A stretch of 25,341 bases of DNA from assembly GCA_964344625.1 (NCBI GenBank), contig CAYFNZ010000014.1, positions 1-25,341 on the forward strand, read 5' to 3'. Below the pieces are notes generated by a model that did no database searches, was not told the DNA's origin, and saw only the letters and a program-made list of their open reading frames with translations. Source of the DNA: JAAYEL01 sp964344625. GTDB lineage: Bacteria > Bacillota > Clostridia > Tissierellales > Peptoniphilaceae. This document shows positions 22,695 to 25,341 of this stretch, one piece after another (positions within the stretch are counted from its first letter, which is position 1; each line of letters starts with the position of its first letter). The translations under genes and the position numbers were made by a program.

Positions 22695-23215
22695 TATTAT
22701 TTACATTTTTTTACTTGGACAAAAGGTATAAAAAAGACCCCCTATTAAATAAGAGTAAGTATCTTGCTTTTCTATCCCTGGTATTTATATATAGGATAGA
22801 CTTATTATTAATAAGTCCTATATTTTTTGCTATAGGCTTTATAGACCTAATTGAATATAAAATTCCAAACGACTTAAATGTTTCTTTGCTCCTAGTAGGT
22901 CTTTTTATAAGGTTTATAAGTAAACAAGATATATTTTTATACCAAAAATTCGAACTAATATTTATGGGCCTATTTTTACTTGTCCTATTTCTTATTTCTT
23001 ACAAAAAAGACCTAGTAGGCTTCGGAGACGTAAAAAACTTTATGGCCCTATCAATGATAAAAAATCCCCATAATTTTATTAATCTGTTATTCTATTTATC
23101 TATTTTACTCTTTCTTACTTCAATCGTAATCTTACTAAAAACACGAGATAAAAAAAGTAAACTTCCGCTTGGTCCTATAATATTTATTTCTTATATATTA
23201 AATGAAATCTTTTGA
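22691..23215 (+). CDS. Prepilin peptidase, A24 family (TadV/CpaA type)
   Basis: A 174-residue polytopic membrane aspartic protease that removes leaders of the pilins and pseudopilins encoded just upstream. The two catalytic aspartates are visible: Asp52 in GFIDLIEYKIPND and Asp113 in the GFGD motif (residues 110-113). It lacks the N-terminal zinc-ribbon and methyltransferase half of PilD-type enzymes, as expected for the TadV/CpaA type. The start overlaps the preceding stop (ATGA). About five or six hydrophobic segments are present. Confidence 0.92.
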   Translation: MILFTFFYLDKRYKKDPLLNKSKYLAFLSLVFIYRIDLLLISPIFFAIGFIDLIEYKIPNDLNVSLLLVGLFIRFISKQDIFLYQKFELIFMGLFLLVLFLISYKKDLVGFGDVKNFMALSMIKNPHNFINLLFYLSILLFLTSIVILLKTRDKKSKLPLGPIIFISYILNEIF

Positions 23216-23222
23216 GGTGTTT

Positions 23223-24488
23223 ATGAAAAAACTTATTAATCTTTTATTGGTTCTTTTACTTGCTCTAGCGTGGGGAGAATATTTTAAAAAAGAAGATAGC
23301 AATAAAAAACAATTTAATTCATATCTAGCAAGGGCGGATAAATATTATGCCATGAAAGCCGATATAGATTCATACAAGGAATATGAAAGCAGTGAAAAAT
23401 ATGCATCCGATGACCAAAAAGAATATGTCTTGGGACGAAAAATGCATATTTTGCTTAGGCAAGATGAGTATTTAAAAGCTAGAAGACAAATTGACAATGC
23501 TTATATAGCTGGCATAAATATTGGTGAAGCAGGGAGTATTTTCCTTGAAGCCTGCCTTAAAAATGAAAAATATAAGGAAATGAACGATTTTATTTACAAC
23601 TACAGGGACAAAATAGATCTTTCAAATTTTGAAGACAAAATCTTTACTAAATTTAGAGAACTTGGTGCCTATGATGAGGTTAAGCAAGTTGGTCAAGACA
23701 TGTTTTTATTATCTGACCAAGCGAGAAAATATATAGTTGATGCTGACGGAAGAAGGCTATTTACCTCATATTATAGTGACGTGATTGGCTTTGATGAGAA
23801 AAACAAGCTAGTGACCGTAGTGGATGGCAAGGAAAAACTACTTGTCGATTTTAAGAAGAATGTCAGGGCTAAGCTCTTAGATGGAAATATAGATTATTTT
23901 ATGGACGGATCATACATTTTAAAAGATAAGAAATACCATTTGAACAACCAGCTTAATGAGAAAATCTTAGAAGCGGATTATATTGGAAGGCCTGATGATG
24001 GAAAAAGAGTGGTAATCTCTAAAAATAAGTTGGAAATCTTAGATGGGGATAATAAAAAAATTGACCAGATTGACCTTAAAAAGCTAGAACCATCCCCTTA
24101 TAACTATGAGCTTAAAGGCGGTATACTCAGGATTAAAGATGGAAAGGCTAGACTATACAAGCTTGGTGAAAAAATTTACTCAAAGGCCTATGATGATATA
24201 AAAATGGGTGACCAGGGCTATATTGCTGTAAAAAAAGATGGGAAATGGGCTTATATAGATGACAATTTTAATGAGTTAACAGCCTTCATATATGATAATG
24301 CCGAAGCGTATTCAAATGGCTTAGGCTTTGTTGAAATAGATGGAAGGAGATATTTTATTGATAATGCATTTAAAATCGTAGATACATGTGATTTTGAGGC
24401 CTACATTCCTTTTAATAAGAGAGGAGTAGGTTTTATAAAGAAGAAAGAAAAGTGGAAGATGATAAAGCTTATAAGAAAGGATACCTAA
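23223..24488 (+). CDS. WG-repeat protein with N-terminal membrane anchor
   Basis: A 421-residue protein, probably anchored outside the membrane by its N-terminal segment (KKLINLLLVLLLALAW); there is no lipobox. Residues about 30-150 are helical and TPR-like (SYLARADKYYAMKADIDSYKEYESSEKY and following). The C-terminal half has WG-type repeats: KDGKWAYIDDNFNEL, then DGRRYFIDNAFKIVD and KKKEKWKMIKLI, each 40-50 residues apart, preceded by more degenerate copies. The ATG at 23223 has GAGGTG at good spacing; an upstream in-frame ATG at 23202 lies inside the peptidase gene and is not favoured. Function is unknown; its position suggests a pilus-locus accessory or an envelope-binding role. Confidence 0.8.
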   Translation: MKKLINLLLVLLLALAWGEYFKKEDSNKKQFNSYLARADKYYAMKADIDSYKEYESSEKYASDDQKEYVLGRKMHILLRQDEYLKARRQIDNAYIAGINIGEAGSIFLEACLKNEKYKEMNDFIYNYRDKIDLSNFEDKIFTKFRELGAYDEVKQVGQDMFLLSDQARKYIVDADGRRLFTSYYSDVIGFDEKNKLVTVVDGKEKLLVDFKKNVRAKLLDGNIDYFMDGSYILKDKKYHLNNQLNEKILEADYIGRPDDGKRVVISKNKLEILDGDNKKIDQIDLKKLEPSPYNYELKGGILRIKDGKARLYKLGEKIYSKAYDDIKMGDQGYIAVKKDGKWAYIDDNFNELTAFIYDNAEAYSNGLGFVEIDGRRYFIDNAFKIVDTCDFEAYIPFNKRGVGFIKKKEKWKMIKLIRKDT

Positions 24489-24492
24489 AAAT

Positions 24493-25155
24493 ATGGAAAT
24501 AAAACTAGCCAACAAGGAATATGATAATCTAATTTTGAAAATGAAAGAAAATAATAATATAGAAAGTTTATTAGCTATTAAAATACAAGAAGATAGGTTT
24601 ATCGTAGATACCAAGAATCTTGAGAGCCTAAAAGAAAAATATAGGGATGAAATATCCTACAATGATATAAGTGCCATATTTGCAAAGTTAAATGAAATAT
24701 TTGAGGACCTAAAAAATTATATGATATACGAAGAGGATATATACCTAGGCTTAGACTATATATTTATAGATGAAAAATCCAACTTATTTTTGATAGCAAA
24801 TATAGATAAAAAAGAGATATTTACTTTAAAATCCTTACTTAATGAGATAATCTGCGCCTGTAGGATAAAGATAGATGATAATATAGGCAAGATAATAGGG
24901 GCGAATAACTTCCTATATGCAGGGGAGGGCGACCTAAATGAATTGTGCGAAAAATATTTTAAAAAACATTCGAAAAATACAAATAATAATGTTATAATAA
25001 AAAAAGATACTGAAATTAAGTCTGACTATAAGACGGATGTGAAGAAAAATTCAGTCCTTGAAAGCTTTACTTCACTATTTAAGAAGAAACCCTATAAGGT
25101 TAAGTCCTTAAATATTGATTTTAAGCTCCCAGAAAAAAATCAAAAAAATATTTGA
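24493..25155 (+). CDS. DUF6382-like protein without the usual FHA domain
   Basis: A 220-residue soluble protein, last gene of the Tad operon, starting 4 bases after the WG-repeat gene. The pattern NLILKMKENNNIESLLAIKIQ, ISYNDISAIFAKLNEIFEDLKNYMIYEEDIYLGLDYIFID resembles the DUF6382 domain that ends many clostridial Tad loci, where it is commonly followed by a C-terminal forkhead-associated (FHA) phosphopeptide-binding domain. Here the protein ends after a Lys-rich tail (LFKKKPYKVKSLN) without an FHA domain. The comparison is from memory of family patterns and not a database search. No ribosome site is evident beyond weak purines. Confidence 0.65.
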   Translation: MEIKLANKEYDNLILKMKENNNIESLLAIKIQEDRFIVDTKNLESLKEKYRDEISYNDISAIFAKLNEIFEDLKNYMIYEEDIYLGLDYIFIDEKSNLFLIANIDKKEIFTLKSLLNEIICACRIKIDDNIGKIIGANNFLYAGEGDLNELCEKYFKKHSKNTNNNVIIKKDTEIKSDYKTDVKKNSVLESFTSLFKKKPYKVKSLNIDFKLPEKNQKNI

Positions 25156-25180
25156 CATAGCAAAAAAAATATAGTAATAT
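25152..25180 (+). promoter_or_regulatory. Distal tandem promoter upstream of tRNA-Glu
   Basis: TTGACA (25152-25157), 17-base spacer, TAATAT (25175-25180). The -35 overlaps the stop codon of the last Tad gene. The two hexamers are identical to those of the proximal promoter at 25237-25265, 85 bases downstream. Confidence 0.75.
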
Positions 25181-25236
25181 ATAAAAGTACTCTTGAGAGA
25201 GGACGTAAAAAGTAAATAAAAAAACTAAAAAAAATG

Positions 25237-25265
25237 TTGACAAAAGATTCTAAAAGTGCTAATAT
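25237..25265 (+). promoter_or_regulatory. Proximal promoter of tRNA-Glu
   Basis: TTGACA (25237-25242), 17-base spacer, TAATAT (25260-25265), predicting a start near 25272, about 15 bases before the mature tRNA 5' end at 25287. This is the standard arrangement for a stable-RNA gene. Confidence 0.88.
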
Positions 25266-25286
25266 AAATAAGTCACTTGATAAGAC

Positions 25287-25341
25287 GGCCCTATGGTCAA
25301 GCGGTTAAGACACCACCCTTTCACGGTGGTATCCCGGGTTC
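25287..25341 (+). tRNA. tRNA-Glu (anticodon UUC), truncated by the window end
   Basis: The gene begins GGCCCTATGGTCAAGCGG and shows the D-arm, then the anticodon stem CCACC/GGTGG (25313-25317 and 25325-25329) around the loop CTTTCAC with anticodon TTC at 25320-25322. The T-arm begins (GGGTTC) where the window ends, so the T-stem remainder and acceptor 3' half are missing. Spacing from the first base to the anticodon stem matches a canonical tRNA. It is probably the first gene of a tRNA cluster. Confidence 0.95.

Noticed and set aside
1..25341. Mobile elements, CRISPR arrays, integrases, attachment sites
   Set aside because: No transposase, recombinase or spaced direct-repeat pattern was seen. 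The tRNA-Glu at the window edge could be an integration site, but its 3' end and downstream DNA are outside the window.

Overview
This 25.3 kb window is AT-rich (roughly one third G+C by eye). It has strong Shine-Dalgarno sequences, arginine mostly encoded by AGA/AGG, and promoters close to the sigma-A consensus. These point to a monoderm anaerobic Firmicute. The mix of D- and L-lactate-type dehydrogenases, an FNR-like regulator, a clostridial-type Tad pilus locus without a secretin, and the codon habits suggest the Peptoniphilaceae (for example an Anaerococcus relative). That placement is an inference, not proof.

Layout. (1) Positions 1-3600 carry housekeeping and fermentation genes on the + strand: a D-2-hydroxyacid dehydrogenase, a SIMPL-domain gene interrupted by a 100-N assembly gap, L-lactate dehydrogenase, a small DUF898-like membrane protein, and a Crp/Fnr regulator with an N-terminal cysteine cluster. 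A perfect 15-bp bidirectional terminator closes this block. (2) Positions 3587-6493 are a tightly packed minus-strand operon: DeoR-family regulator, cytoplasmic ApbE flavin transferase, and two NAD(P)H-dependent FMN-reductase-like flavoproteins. The last flavoprotein ends in a motif (DGTSGATDY) matching the ApbE flavinylation signal, so enzyme and substrate are probably encoded side by side. (3) A 335-bp divergent control region (6494-6828) holds two near-consensus promoters facing away from each other. Each has an AACGAAA-type element in its spacer, and there are two further copies. (4) Positions 6829-12775 are an L-ascorbate (ula/sga) operon: lactonase UlaG, PTS permease UlaA/UlaB/UlaC, an uncharacterised propeller-like protein, and epimerases UlaE and UlaF. 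The 3-keto-L-gulonate-6-phosphate decarboxylase (UlaD) that the pathway needs is absent, and the unknown protein sits in the middle of the set. Two strong internal RNA hairpins (at the ulaG stop and between ulaB and ulaC) probably set the relative expression of the parts. (5) Positions 12926-14098 encode a lone MFS transporter. (6) Positions 14164-25155 are one Tad/Flp (type IVb) pilus operon: degenerate TadZ, TadA/CpaF ATPase, TadB, TadC, Flp1-type pilin, TadE-like pseudopilin, large TadG/DUF5702-like protein, unknown lipoprotein, second TadE-like pseudopilin, prepilin peptidase, WG-repeat protein, and a DUF6382-like protein lacking an FHA domain. (7) The window ends inside a tRNA-Glu(UUC) gene preceded by two tandem promoters with identical -35 and -10 hexamers.

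How the parts fit. The DeoR regulator probably represses both its own flavoprotein operon and the ascorbate operon, which links a flavinylation module to ascorbate use. The Tad locus should assemble a thin surface pilus for adhesion across a single membrane. The most unusual observations are the C-terminal flavinylation tag beside ApbE, the ascorbate operon that lacks ulaD but carries a propeller-like protein, the TadZ homologue that has lost its nucleotide-binding loop, and the Flp pilin that lacks the conserved Glu+5. No IS element, CRISPR array, integrase or other mobile element was seen.
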